A stretch of 30,635 bases of DNA from CAYVTD01 sp964454445 (GCA_964454445.1 CAYVTD010000037.1:1-30635), one strand, 5' to 3'. Counted from the first letter of the stretch, positions 17,661-25,733 are shown. Notes: a model not told the origin generated them from the letters alone. Numbers and translations are program-made.

Positions 17661-20168
17661 CTAAAACAAACTACCAATTTGATAAACAAGAAAAGCGACT
17701 ACCCAAGCAATGGAAGTAGTATATCCGATAGAGAAAAGCGTCCATTTCCAACTGCCACTTTCTTTTCTAATAGCCGAAACTACGCCTATACAAGGGAAAT
17801 AAATCAATATGAAAAGCATAAAACTCATTGCTATCAAGGGAGTAAAAACATTTTGCCCGGCTTTTTCGCCTGACAAATATTTCTGAGTCCTTAATTTATG
17901 CGTCAAAGAGCTAGTGCTATCCTCATCATTGCTCTCGTAAAGCACACCCATTGTGCCAACAATGACTTCTTTAGCAGCTATGCCCGTAATGATACTTATT
18001 GTCATTTTCCAATCGAAACCAAGTGGCTCCATTACCGGCTGGAAGAACATACCAATCCGGCCGATATAGGAATACTCTCGTTCTTCTTGCTTTTTTTTCA
18101 ATAAAATACTCGATTTCTCTTCTTCTTTTTGCTCGATTAGCTTTTCAATAGTTGATTTATTGCTTTCAGCAGCAATTCTTTCGTTGTATGTTCTATCTAA
18201 AGCACTTAATTTCTCATTATATACATTTTCGATGTGTCCATTTCTGGGAAAATAGCCAAGAGCCCAAATAATAATGGAAGCAAGCAAGATTACGCTGGCA
18301 ATTTTCTTTAAATATTGCGATGCTCGAAACCACATGTGCTTGAGGATGCTGCGCAAGCTGGGGAAGCGATAGGGAGGTAGCTCCATTACAAAAGGTATGT
18401 CTTGTGTTCTAAAAAATATTCTTTTAAATAAAAGAGCTGAGATAACGGCAAGAAGTACGCCAGTTAGATATATGCCAAATAGTATTAAAGATTGATAGCT
18501 TACAAAAAAGGCACTTATAAACAAAACATATACGGGCAAACGTGCGCTACAGCTCATAAATGGATTAATGAGGATGGTCAGCAATCTGTCGCGACGACTT
18601 TCGATGATTCTTGAGGATAATATTGCTGGCACATTGCAACCAAAACCCATAAGAAGTGGTATAAATGATTTCCCGTGTAAGCCTATGGCGTGCATTGCCT
18701 TATCCATAATAAAGACTGCCCTTGCCATATAGCCTGTGTCTTCCATTAGCGAAATGAAAAGGTAAAGAAGCACTATGTTGGGCAAAAAAACGAGAACACC
18801 ACCCATACCGCCAATTAAGCCATTGACAATAAAGTCCTTTAAAATGCTTTCGCCAAGCAAGAAAGAAATATAATTACCCAACAAATCGACACCTTGCTCT
18901 ATTAATTCCATTGGATAATCGCCGAGAGTAAAAGTGCAGAAGAATGTAAGCCACATCAAAAACAAGAATATAGGGATGCCCCAAAATTTGTGTGTAATTA
19001 TGGTATCAATAAGGTCAGAATTTGATTTTTTCCTTTCGAGGCTTGTTTTGAATGTCTCGTGAAGGGCGCCAGAAATAAAACCATATTTAGAGTCGGTAAT
19101 TACAGTTTCGCAATCACGTTTATATTCTGCCTCAAGGATAGATATCTCATTATTGATAATCTTTTTCAATTCTTCTTCGTTTTTGCAAACAGTCAAGGAT
19201 TCGGTAGCTGCCTTATCTCTTTCGAGTAGTTTTATAGCAAGAAATCGGGAAGAAGTCTTAATTGTAAAGTTACTTGGACAGTATTGATATATTCTATCCT
19301 GTATTTTCTTGATGATTGTCTCGACGCTAAGTCCATAGTTAATATGAACATGGCGGACAGTTTTATCCTTGTCTTCATAAACGTCGATTATCTTTTGAAA
19401 AAGCTCTTTTATGCCTTTTCCCTTTGATGCAACTGTCGGAATAAAAGGAATGCCAATCATCGAACCCAATTTTTTGTAATCGAGTTTGTCGCCTTTTTCT
19501 TCGAGTTCGTCGTACATATTAAGAGCGGCGACGACCTTGACATCCATATCAATAAGTTCTGTTGTAAGATATAGATTCCGCTCTAAATTGCTTGCTTGAA
19601 TGACATTTACGATGACATCAGGAACATTTTCTTGAATGTAATTGCGGACATAAATCTCTTCTGGAGAATAAGCAGTCATCGAATAAGTGCCGGGCAGATC
19701 GGTAATGCTAAATGTATAACCGCCATATTTGAAAGTTGCTTCTTTTGATTCGACAGTAACGCCGCAATAATTGCCTACGCGTTCTTTTGAATGAGAGGCA
19801 TAATTGAAAATAGTGGTTTTGCCGCAGTTTGGATTGCCAATAAAAACAATATTGATGTTCTTTTTCTTGTGTTCCGCACTTTTTTTCAGTAATTCGCTAT
19901 CAATAACGCCAGAAAAATTGCCGTTTTGCATTTCAAGAGCTTCGCTCTCGGAGACAATTTCTATCAATTCAGCTTCCACATTGCGAAGCATAACTTTGTA
20001 GTCCATTAAGGAATATTCTATGGGATCCTTCAAAGGCGCTTCTTTCACGGCAGTGATTTCCCTGCCGGCGATGAAGCCCATCTCCATAATTCTTTTGCGG
20101 AATGCCCCTCTTCCTCTTACCTTTGTGATAACCGCCTTTTCGCCGAGCTTAAGTTCCTTTAAAGTCAT
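17661..20168 (-). CDS. feoB: Ferrous iron transporter FeoA-FeoB fusion
   Basis: The 835-residue protein imports Fe(II) across the inner membrane. Residues 1-75 form a FeoA SH3-like domain (LKLGEKAVITKV, RKRIMEMGFIAGREI). A linker leads to the FeoB G domain: G1 GNPNCGKT (111-118), G2 VGNYCGVTVE (131-140), G3 DLPG (157-160), G4 NMYD (217-220), G5 VASKGKG. The membrane part starts near residue 395 and contains both Gate signatures: MGFGCNVPAI followed by PFMSCSARLPVYVLF, and LIYFPCIGVVSA near the end. A charged coiled-coil insertion (about 655-705) between membrane helices is common in Bacteroidota FeoB. FeoA fused to FeoB is likewise typical. The upstream region carries three perfect inverted repeats that could be metal-regulator sites. 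Confidence 0.96.
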   Translation of the reverse strand: MTLKELKLGEKAVITKVRGRGAFRKRIMEMGFIAGREITAVKEAPLKDPIEYSLMDYKVMLRNVEAELIEIVSESEALEMQNGNFSGVIDSELLKKSAEHKKKNINIVFIGNPNCGKTTIFNYASHSKERVGNYCGVTVESKEATFKYGGYTFSITDLPGTYSMTAYSPEEIYVRNYIQENVPDVIVNVIQASNLERNLYLTTELIDMDVKVVAALNMYDELEEKGDKLDYKKLGSMIGIPFIPTVASKGKGIKELFQKIIDVYEDKDKTVRHVHINYGLSVETIIKKIQDRIYQYCPSNFTIKTSSRFLAIKLLERDKAATESLTVCKNEEELKKIINNEISILEAEYKRDCETVITDSKYGFISGALHETFKTSLERKKSNSDLIDTIITHKFWGIPIFLFLMWLTFFCTFTLGDYPMELIEQGVDLLGNYISFLLGESILKDFIVNGLIGGMGGVLVFLPNIVLLYLFISLMEDTGYMARAVFIMDKAMHAIGLHGKSFIPLLMGFGCNVPAILSSRIIESRRDRLLTILINPFMSCSARLPVYVLFISAFFVSYQSLILFGIYLTGVLLAVISALLFKRIFFRTQDIPFVMELPPYRFPSLRSILKHMWFRASQYLKKIASVILLASIIIWALGYFPRNGHIENVYNEKLSALDRTYNERIAAESNKSTIEKLIEQKEEEKSSILLKKKQEEREYSYIGRIGMFFQPVMEPLGFDWKMTISIITGIAAKEVIVGTMGVLYESNDEDSTSSLTHKLRTQKYLSGEKAGQNVFTPLIAMSFMLFILIYFPCIGVVSAIRKESGSWKWTLFSIGYTTSIAWVVAFLVYQIGSLF

Positions 20169-20216
20169 ATTTATAAAGAAAAAAACTTATTTGCTGAAAA
20201 AATTAATCCATATAAA

Positions 20217-20300
20217 AACTAATAAAATTAGTTGTCGTTCTAAAACGATTTGCTATACATTAATATTTTATTTAGCAAAAACTAATTTATACAAAATTAG
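20217..20300 (-). promoter_or_regulatory. Cluster of perfect inverted repeats upstream of feoAB (candidate operators)
   Basis: Three perfect dyads lie in the feoAB leader: AACTAAT-AAA-ATTAGTT (20217-20233), TCGTT-CTAA-AACGA (20235-20248), and CTAATTT-ATACA-AAATTAG (20282-20300). The first and third share CTAAT/ATTAG half-sites. On the minus strand the third dyad contains TAATTTTG (20299-20292), a TAnnTTTG-type -7 element, so a repressor bound there would block RNA polymerase. The arrangement suggests iron control by a DtxR/IdeR- or Fur-like protein. The spacing does not match the 7-1-7 Fur box. The -33 element is not clear. Confidence 0.45.
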
Positions 20301-20358
20301 CGAATATAATTCGATTATACATTAAAATTCATGGTTACAGAAAATAAATAACAAATTA

Positions 20359-20390
20359 TTTGGAAATAAAAAAAAAAGTTCGTAAATTTG
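20359..20390 (+). promoter_or_regulatory. Bacteroidota-type promoter of the tRNA-Glu gene
   Basis: TTTG (20359-20362), 20 bases, then TAAATTTG (20383-20390) match the Bacteroidota housekeeping sigma consensus TTTG-N19-21-TAnnTTTG. Transcription would begin around 20397, about a dozen bases before the mature 5' end of the tRNA. This element is the best single sign of the organism's group. Confidence 0.75.
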
Positions 20391-20408
20391 TAATTCTAAA
20401 CTTTTTAT

Positions 20409-20480
20409 GGTCCTATCGACTAATGGTTAGGTCACCAGCCTTTCACGCTGGCAGTAGGGGTTCGAATCCCCTTAGGATCA
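20409..20480 (+). tRNA. tRNA-Glu (anticodon TTC)
   Basis: The cloverleaf is complete. The acceptor stem GGTCCTA (20409-20415) pairs with TAGGATC (20473-20479) with one G-T pair, and A20480 is the discriminator base. The D arm is GAC-TAATGGTTA-GGTC, the anticodon stem CCAGC/GCTGG (20435-20439, 20447-20451) presents TTC at 20442-20444, and the T arm is AGGGG-TTCGAAT-CCCCT. CCA is not encoded; CTT follows. It has its own promoter and terminator, so it is a single-gene transcription unit, divergent from feoAB. Confidence 0.97.
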
Positions 20481-20496
20481 CTTTTACAATATTCAT

Positions 20497-20532
20497 AAGC
20501 CCTTTGTAAAGGTTTTTTACAAAGGGCTTTTT
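20497..20532 (+). terminator. Rho-independent terminator of tRNA-Glu
   Basis: A 14-bp perfect stem (AAGCCCTTTGTAAA, 20497 onward, with its complement ending at 20529) encloses a five-base loop GGTTT and is followed by T residues to 20532. It lies 16 bases behind the tRNA. Confidence 0.88.
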
Positions 20533-20663
20533 CGCTATATATTAAATAATACATATTCAATGGCAATTTTTCTATTTTTATGTTTTGTCTTTTTAATCCC
20601 AGATTATTCATAAAAAAGACTCTTTTTTGGATTTTATAATGAATAGAATTAGAAAAAAGGTGA

Positions 20664-21551
20664 TTAAGACATCACTAATACTTTTGTCGGAATTTCGCCC
20701 GCTTCAGCAAATCTAATCAGCGATCTGACCGAATCGGTTGTTGCTTTTTCGCCGCGTGCGGCAATCAATAGTCCATAAGAAGAAAAATAGTCTTCTGCAA
20801 AAATCATCCCCTCCTCGATTTTATTTACTGGTATTCGCAAAACTGTTAGCTTGCCCATTAAAGACCGCTCATTTTGAATCTGAGCCATAAAAAGCTCTGT
20901 TATTTTACTGTCAAAAAGAACTCCTGATTTTTGATTGAGATAGTTCATCGTCGAAGCAAACCGACTTTTTGTTGTCTCCATATAAGAAGACATATTGGCA
21001 AATTGAATTGCTGGACTTGGCGAAGTAGTCTTGTCCTTCTGCCTTTTAAACATCAAATTATGGTATGTATCCACGACAGCAAGGATCTTTGCTCCTATGT
21101 GGATCGCATCATATTTCAAATTGCGAGGGAAACCGCTGCCATCTGCTTTTTCGTGATGTTGATAGATTATTTCAGCAATGCCTTCAAAACCTTTATGATT
21201 ATTTAAAATATTCTTCGCTAGTTTAGGATGAGAGGAATAGAATGTAAACTCAGCATTGTTCATTTCAGATGAAAACTTTATGAGCAAACTTTCCGAAAAA
21301 CTGACTTTTCCAATATCGTGGAGCAAGCCTGCAGTCTCAATTTCAAAAATATCTGTCTCGTTCATGCCAAGGGTTAAAGCAATATCGCGAGCTTTTGCAG
21401 CCACATATCGCGAGTGACTCCCTTCATAAAACTTTTCAAGCGAGCCAGTTATTGCTGAAAGCAGTTTTATAGTATGAAAAAAATCTTCAGCAACATGTGT
21501 GCTAAGCATATCAACTTGCTCTTCAAGTTCTTTTATTTTATCTTCATTCAT
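20664..21551 (-). CDS. HD-GYP-type cyclic-di-GMP phosphodiesterase
   Basis: The 295-residue protein begins with a short coiled coil (1-20) and then an HD-GYP domain. Visible metal-binding elements are H46 in EGSHSRYVA, HDIGK (78-82), H108 in SSHPKLAKNIL, and HHEKADGSGFP (132-142). The GYP triplet is GFP, a conservative change seen in some members, so hydrolysis of c-di-GMP is likely but not assured. The remaining C-terminal 130 residues end in a beta-rich module (VLRIPVNKIEEGMIFAEDYFSSYGLLIAARGEK) that resembles the tail seen in other Bacteroidota HD-GYP proteins. There is no receiver or membrane segment. GGAG lies six bases before the ATG. The murI gene lies about 90 bases upstream on the same strand. 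Confidence 0.85.
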   Translation of the reverse strand: MNEDKIKELEEQVDMLSTHVAEDFFHTIKLLSAITGSLEKFYEGSHSRYVAAKARDIALTLGMNETDIFEIETAGLLHDIGKVSFSESLLIKFSSEMNNAEFTFYSSHPKLAKNILNNHKGFEGIAEIIYQHHEKADGSGFPRNLKYDAIHIGAKILAVVDTYHNLMFKRQKDKTTSPSPAIQFANMSSYMETTKSRFASTMNYLNQKSGVLFDSKITELFMAQIQNERSLMGKLTVLRIPVNKIEEGMIFAEDYFSSYGLLIAARGEKATTDSVRSLIRFAEAGEIPTKVLVMS

Positions 21552-21642
21552 TTACTACTCCAATTCCTCTACTTTTTTTTAAAGAAAGACGAAATTCATA
21601 AATAAGCATGGTTATCATATCTAACCAAAACGTAATTGTATT

Positions 21643-22491
21643 TTACTTTGGCAAAAACTGCTTAATATCAATTTTTTTTGGGCTTTCTACAGGAAACCCA
21701 AGAAAACGTTGTGCAATTTCAAAAAAACAACTCGGTACATCTGTTACATAAAACTCTATCTCTGGTTTCTTGATAAATTCGTTCTTCTCATCGATAAGCT
21801 CTCCCCTTTCGGCAAGCAAACGAATAGCATTGACGGCAGCATGCTCGCCTGAATCTATCAGCGCAACATCAGGCAATATTTCTGTAAATAGCTGATTCAT
21901 CAATGGATAATGAGTGCAACCCAGCACTAATGTATCTATGTTTTCACTTTTAAGCGATGCCATATATTCTTCAGCTATCATTTTTGTTGCTGGATGCCTA
22001 AGCCAACCCTCTTCGACAATTGGAACAAAAAGTGGGCATGCCTGAGAAAATACCTCGACATTTTCATCTTCAGCTAGCTGCTTGATTGCTTTTGAATAGG
22101 CATCACTCGCAATAGTGGCCCTCGTGCCAATAACGCCAATTTTTTTAGAGCTTGTTTCTCTTAGCGATGCTCCCGCAGCCGGGGCAATCATACCAATAAC
22201 AGGCAAATTCGTTGATTCGCTAACAGCATCCATTGCAACTGCCGATACTGTGTTGCAAGCTGCAACAATTAGCTTAACATCTTTCGCAATAAGAAAATTA
22301 ACACATTCGCGAGCATATCTTTTCACAGTCTCTTCCGATTTATTACCATAAGGCACGCGTGCAGTATCGCCAAGATATACATAAGATTCGCCCGGTAAAA
22401 ATCTTATAAATTGCTTTAAAACGCTAAGCCCACCAACACCAGAATCAAATACTCCTATTGGCTGTTTTTTCCCCATAAAAATATATTTCAT
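21643..22491 (-). CDS. murI: Glutamate racemase
   Basis: MurI converts L-glutamate to D-glutamate for peptidoglycan without a cofactor, using two cysteines. The 282-residue protein has FDSGVGGLSVLK (15-26), YLGDTARVPYGNKS, the first catalytic Cys in AACNTVSA (C79) and the second in GCTHYPLM (C192), all intact. Length fits the family. Starts at 22491 and 22476 are both possible; the shorter one (MGKKQPIGVFDSG) fits the family better, but neither has a clear ribosome site. It is divergent from the phosphofructokinase gene across a 380-base gap. Confidence 0.95.
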   Translation of the reverse strand: MKYIFMGKKQPIGVFDSGVGGLSVLKQFIRFLPGESYVYLGDTARVPYGNKSEETVKRYARECVNFLIAKDVKLIVAACNTVSAVAMDAVSESTNLPVIGMIAPAAGASLRETSSKKIGVIGTRATIASDAYSKAIKQLAEDENVEVFSQACPLFVPIVEEGWLRHPATKMIAEEYMASLKSENIDTLVLGCTHYPLMNQLFTEILPDVALIDSGEHAAVNAIRLLAERGELIDEKNEFIKKPEIEFYVTDVPSCFFEIAQRFLGFPVESPKKIDIKQFLPK

Positions 22492-22871
22492 TAATAAAAG
22501 AATTCAATAGTATTTATCCAATTAACTATATAAATATAATATTAAAATACTTATAAACATGGTTCATCTGCAAAATTGTTTGCATCTGACAAAATATCAA
22601 ATTTACGAAATAAAAGTCATTTGACATTAAGAAAAATAGCTCTGTTCGAAACAATTATCCTATTGTCGATAGCTCAACAATAAGCCTGAATTATTTTTCG
22701 AATTTTCAACATTAGAAAAGGATATGAGAATAAAAATTTACTTCGACATTCGAGAAATGTTTATTAACTTGCAATTTATTACACTTGCTTTCCTCTACAT
22801 TATGTTAGGCATTTGCAGAAAGCAAAATAAGATATAATTTTAAATACTTTCTATTATTTTATGGAGTTGAA
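22492..22871. other. 380-base divergent intergenic region between murI and the phosphofructokinase gene
   Basis: This AT-rich stretch must hold the murI promoter on the minus strand and the phosphofructokinase promoter on the plus strand, but I find no exact TAnnTTTG match on either. It contains one possible 37-codon gene (22724-22837), listed separately. No tRNA, strong hairpin or repeat is seen. Confidence 0.5.
22724..22837 (+). CDS. Possible small single-helix membrane protein (37 residues)
   Basis: ATG 22724-22726 is preceded immediately by AGAAAAGGAT, a purine-rich ribosome-site-like stretch with rather tight spacing. The frame codes for a basic N-terminus (MRIKIYFDIREMF), a hydrophobic helix of about 18 residues (INLQFITLAFLYIMLGIC), and a basic end (RKQNKI) before TAA 22835-22837. 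The pattern of a positive tail after one helix is what a small membrane protein looks like, but chance cannot be excluded in AT-rich DNA. It lies 34 bases ahead of the phosphofructokinase start and could be cotranscribed with it. No family is recognised. Confidence 0.3.
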   Translation: MRIKIYFDIREMFINLQFITLAFLYIMLGICRKQNKI

Positions 22872-24080
22872 ATGGCACAAATTAAGCGAATTGGACTTAT
22901 AACAAGCGGTGGCGATTGTGGCGGGTTAAATGCAGTATTAAAAGGCGCTGCTCGCATGGCTGAGAGTATGGGCATTGAGGCGATGATCATCCCAAACGGC
23001 TATGCCGGCTTATATAATATAAACGATTTAAATCCTACTTTGATGGATCGCGAGCGAATCGACAAAGTTTTTTCTGGCGTAGCCGGTTCGGAAGCAGGAC
23101 ATTCCCGTGTAAAAATTTCAAAAATTAATGACCCTGATAAATACGAAAAAATTAAAAGAGGACTTGCAAAACACGGTATCGGCGGACTGGTTATTGCAGG
23201 TGGCGACGACACTGGCTCAGTCGTGGTCGATCTTATCAATAATGGAATCCCTGCTGTCCACGTCCCGAAAACTATGGACCTCGACCTTCAAACCTACTCC
23301 GTTGGCGGAGACTCGACAATAAACCGCATTTCCCGATTTACACAAGACCTCAGGACAACAGGTCTTACCCATAACAGAGCGCTAATTATCGAAGTTTTTG
23401 GCAGATATGCCGGTCATACCGCCTTCCACGGCGGAATTGGGGCAGATGCCGACGCCATCTTAATACCTGAAATACCTGTCGATTACAAAGTGCTATATGA
23501 ACACTTTCGCGAGCAATACATTTTGCGTCTGAAAACAAGCGACGTCAAAGGCTCGACTTATATTATCGTTGTTGCTGAAGGCATTAAAGACAAAACAGGA
23601 CAAGTTTTTAGCGACGCAGCCCGCAAAGATTCCTTCGGTCATCAAAAGCTCGAAGGTGCAGGTAAATACGTCCGCTCGCAACTCGAACGATATATGAAAG
23701 ATGACCCCATTTGGGCAAAAACGCTCAAAGAAGAAGGCATTTACGTCGAAGGAATATATATGTTTCCAGAAATCCGCGAAGTGGCTCTAGGGCATCTTGT
23801 CCGTGCAGGTGAAACAAGTTGTTTCGATGTTAAATTTGGCAAGCAAGCAGGCGCAGGCGCCGTTCAATTGCTCGCGGCAGGCTTGACAGGAATGACTGTT
23901 GTCGGCGTGGAATGGGACGAAGTGATCTACATGCCAACAAAAGAGGCAATCTTGCAGCGCTATGTCGATCTCGATGAAGTTGCGCTATACGAACAAATGG
24001 GAGTGTGTTTTGGCAGAGAAAAACAAGAATATAAGCCGAAATTTACTTTACATCACGGACCATTGCACAGATATTTATAA
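22872..24080 (+). CDS. 6-phosphofructokinase, probably pyrophosphate-dependent
   Basis: The enzyme phosphorylates fructose 6-phosphate at C1. The 402-residue protein has SGGDCGGLNAVLKG (12-25), AGGDDTGS (109-116), PKTMDLDL (132-139) with D136 as catalytic base, the substrate loop VFGRYAGHTA, and PEIPVD. In this family the second Asp of GGDD together with the Lys of PKT marks pyrophosphate use, whereas GGDG with PGT marks ATP use; this protein has the pyrophosphate pair. The TIDND core reads TMDLD, and GGDCPGLN reads GGDCGGLN, both unusual. A PPi enzyme would make the step reversible and spare ATP. GGAG stands five bases before the ATG. No other glycolytic gene is adjacent. Confidence 0.88.
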   Translation: MAQIKRIGLITSGGDCGGLNAVLKGAARMAESMGIEAMIIPNGYAGLYNINDLNPTLMDRERIDKVFSGVAGSEAGHSRVKISKINDPDKYEKIKRGLAKHGIGGLVIAGGDDTGSVVVDLINNGIPAVHVPKTMDLDLQTYSVGGDSTINRISRFTQDLRTTGLTHNRALIIEVFGRYAGHTAFHGGIGADADAILIPEIPVDYKVLYEHFREQYILRLKTSDVKGSTYIIVVAEGIKDKTGQVFSDAARKDSFGHQKLEGAGKYVRSQLERYMKDDPIWAKTLKEEGIYVEGIYMFPEIREVALGHLVRAGETSCFDVKFGKQAGAGAVQLLAAGLTGMTVVGVEWDEVIYMPTKEAILQRYVDLDEVALYEQMGVCFGREKQEYKPKFTLHHGPLHRYL

Positions 24081-24172
24081 TTTCGATAATTTTTTAGATG
24101 TCTGTTGTTATCTCCCAAGCATGAATAAAAATCGTTATCTTATTAAAAAGTAATATTTTAGAGTGAAATCTG

Positions 24173-24212
24173 CTAATTCATCCGATAGCATCGGAGTCAT
24201 CGGATGAATTAG
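24173..24212. repeat. 14-bp perfect hairpin with competing inner stem
   Basis: CTAATTCATCCGAT (24173-24186) is the exact complement of ATCGGATGAATTAG (24199-24212), with a 12-base loop that contains another ATCGG. The inner copy can pair with the left arm instead (CCGAT-AGC-ATCGG), so two exclusive folds exist. It lies between the converging phosphofructokinase and PLP-enzyme genes and could end transcription from either side, though no T-run touches the stem on the plus strand. A dispersed intergenic repeat is an equal possibility. Confidence 0.5.
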
Positions 24213-24284
24213 ATAGCAAATTATATGGAATTATTATTTTTTAAGATAACCACTACTGGTTTACTGGTCTCAGATATGTCTCTA

Positions 24285-24341
24285 CTTTTGAGACAACCTC
24301 TTTTAAAGTTTTATCTTTACAAAGTTCTTTTCAGACAGCCC
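24285..24341. repeat. Direct repeat resembling insertion-sequence ends
   Basis: CTTTTGAGACAACC (24285-24298) and CTTTTCAGACAGCC (24327-24340) agree at 12 of 14 positions and are 42 bases apart. Read on the minus strand they are GGTTGTCTCAAAAG and GGCTGTCTGAAAAG, similar to the GGCTGTCTCAAAA ends I associate with some IS families. There is no transposase. The first copy is also the 3' arm of a hairpin (TGTCTC/GAGACA, 24277-24295). Probably a decayed mobile-element end, stated with low certainty. Confidence 0.3.
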
Positions 24342-24371
24342 AATTTTAAGGGATAAACAAGTATCGATTTA

Positions 24372-25556
24372 TTAAATTTTATTAAGAGCCTCTTCCAAAG
24401 CGTGAATAAGCTCATCGGTGTCCTCAATTCCAACTGAAAGACGAACCAAGCCATCGGTGATATGAGCCTGCTCGCGTACTTCTTTGTCCATGCTGGCGTG
24501 TGTCATCGATGCTGGGTGCTGGATAAGCGATTCGACGCCGCCCAGACTGACGGCAAGCTGCCAAATCGTAATGTTGTCCATCACAGCCTTGCCCGCCTCG
24601 AAGCCGTCTTTTAGTTCGAAGGAAATCATTGCTCCGTCGCCGCGCATTTGCTTTTTTCCGATTTCGTATTGCGGATGACTTTCGAGCCCTGGATACATCA
24701 CCCATTTGACTCTTTCGTTTTTTTCGAGCCATTTAGCGACCTTCAAAGCTGCTATACTTTGCGCTTCAACTCTTAATTTCAGTGTTTTTATGCCGCGATG
24801 CACCAGAAAGGAATTGAAAGGATCTATTACGCCGCCGATTTGATTTAAAGTTTTACGAAAAGCAGGATATTCTCCGGCATCTTTTACAACAACAATGCCT
24901 GCAACAACGTCAGCATGCCCATTTAAAAATTTTGTCATACTGTGAATAACATAATCGGCTCCTAAAGCAATTGGATTTTGCAAAATTGGGCTCATAAATG
25001 TATTATCAACGGCAAGTTTGGCACCGTTAGCGTGTGCAATGTCTGCAATCGCCTGTAAATCTGAAATCACAAGCGTTGGATTGCCGGGAGTTTCGACAAA
25101 AATAAGCTTGGTTTCAGGACATACTGCAGCTCTGACTGCTTCTAAATTGCTTGTATCAACAAAACTAGCCTTAACACCAAATTTTGAATGGACATTAGCA
25201 AGCAAAGTGGTAGTCGGCCCATAAACAGCTTCAGAACAAATCACGTGATCGCCAGCTTTTAACAAATGAGTAAATAAAGCGTGCGAAGCAGCCATACCGC
25301 TGGCACAACCGAGCGATTTCGCCCCGCCTTCTAAGATTGCGACACTATCTTCCATCGCTTCAACGGTCGGATTGCGCATTCGAGTGTAGATATAGCCGTC
25401 CTCTTCGCCTTTGAAAAGCGATGCTCCGTGGTCGGCATCGCGGAATCTAAATGTTGATACTTGATAAATAGGCGTTACTACCGAACCGTAAACGTCTTCT
25501 TTTGCGCCTGCATGGACACAACGAGTTGCCATCGAGGCATTATGAATATTTTTCAT
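24372..25556 (-). CDS. PLP-dependent trans-sulfuration enzyme (cystathionine gamma-synthase/lyase or methionine gamma-lyase type)
   Basis: The 394-residue protein belongs to the Cys/Met metabolism PLP family. Seen: TPIYQVSTFRF (28-38), the neighbouring-subunit phosphate contact YTRMRNPT (57-64), the glycine loop CASGMAASHAL, Y112 stacking on PLP in AVYGPTTTLL, FVETPGNPT, D184 in AVDNTF, and the Schiff-base Lys K209 in SMTKFLNGH. The C-terminal SLGGVESLIQHPASMTHASM and GLVRLSVGIED are complete. Methionine gamma-lyases usually have a Cys after YG; here it is Pro, so cystathionine gamma-synthase or gamma-lyase activity may be likelier, but the motif does not decide. AGGAG precedes the ATG by seven bases. 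No other methionine or cysteine gene is adjacent. Confidence 0.88.
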   Translation of the reverse strand: MKNIHNASMATRCVHAGAKEDVYGSVVTPIYQVSTFRFRDADHGASLFKGEEDGYIYTRMRNPTVEAMEDSVAILEGGAKSLGCASGMAASHALFTHLLKAGDHVICSEAVYGPTTTLLANVHSKFGVKASFVDTSNLEAVRAAVCPETKLIFVETPGNPTLVISDLQAIADIAHANGAKLAVDNTFMSPILQNPIALGADYVIHSMTKFLNGHADVVAGIVVVKDAGEYPAFRKTLNQIGGVIDPFNSFLVHRGIKTLKLRVEAQSIAALKVAKWLEKNERVKWVMYPGLESHPQYEIGKKQMRGDGAMISFELKDGFEAGKAVMDNITIWQLAVSLGGVESLIQHPASMTHASMDKEVREQAHITDGLVRLSVGIEDTDELIHALEEALNKI

Positions 25557-25733
25557 TAATAAGCTCCTGATTTTAAAAAAATAAAATTTTTGCTTTTTAC
25601 AGCAAACAAATAAATAACTTAATATTTTTAATTTACAATAGCAAATAATTAGCAGGAAAATCCGTGTAAACCATTAGTTTGCTCACTCGTTTATTTTATC
25701 ATAGAATCAGTAAATCATAAATCATGGATAACA

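Noticed and set aside
24277..24295. SAM riboswitch or attenuator for the trans-sulfuration gene
   Set aside because: The hairpins lie downstream of that gene's stop codon; its upstream leader (25557-25733) shows no conserved riboswitch core.
24424..24732. 102-residue Arg/Lys-rich frame inside the PLP enzyme gene
   Set aside because: It is a same-strand, different-frame shadow of a well-supported gene, with composition produced by the codon pattern of the real frame.
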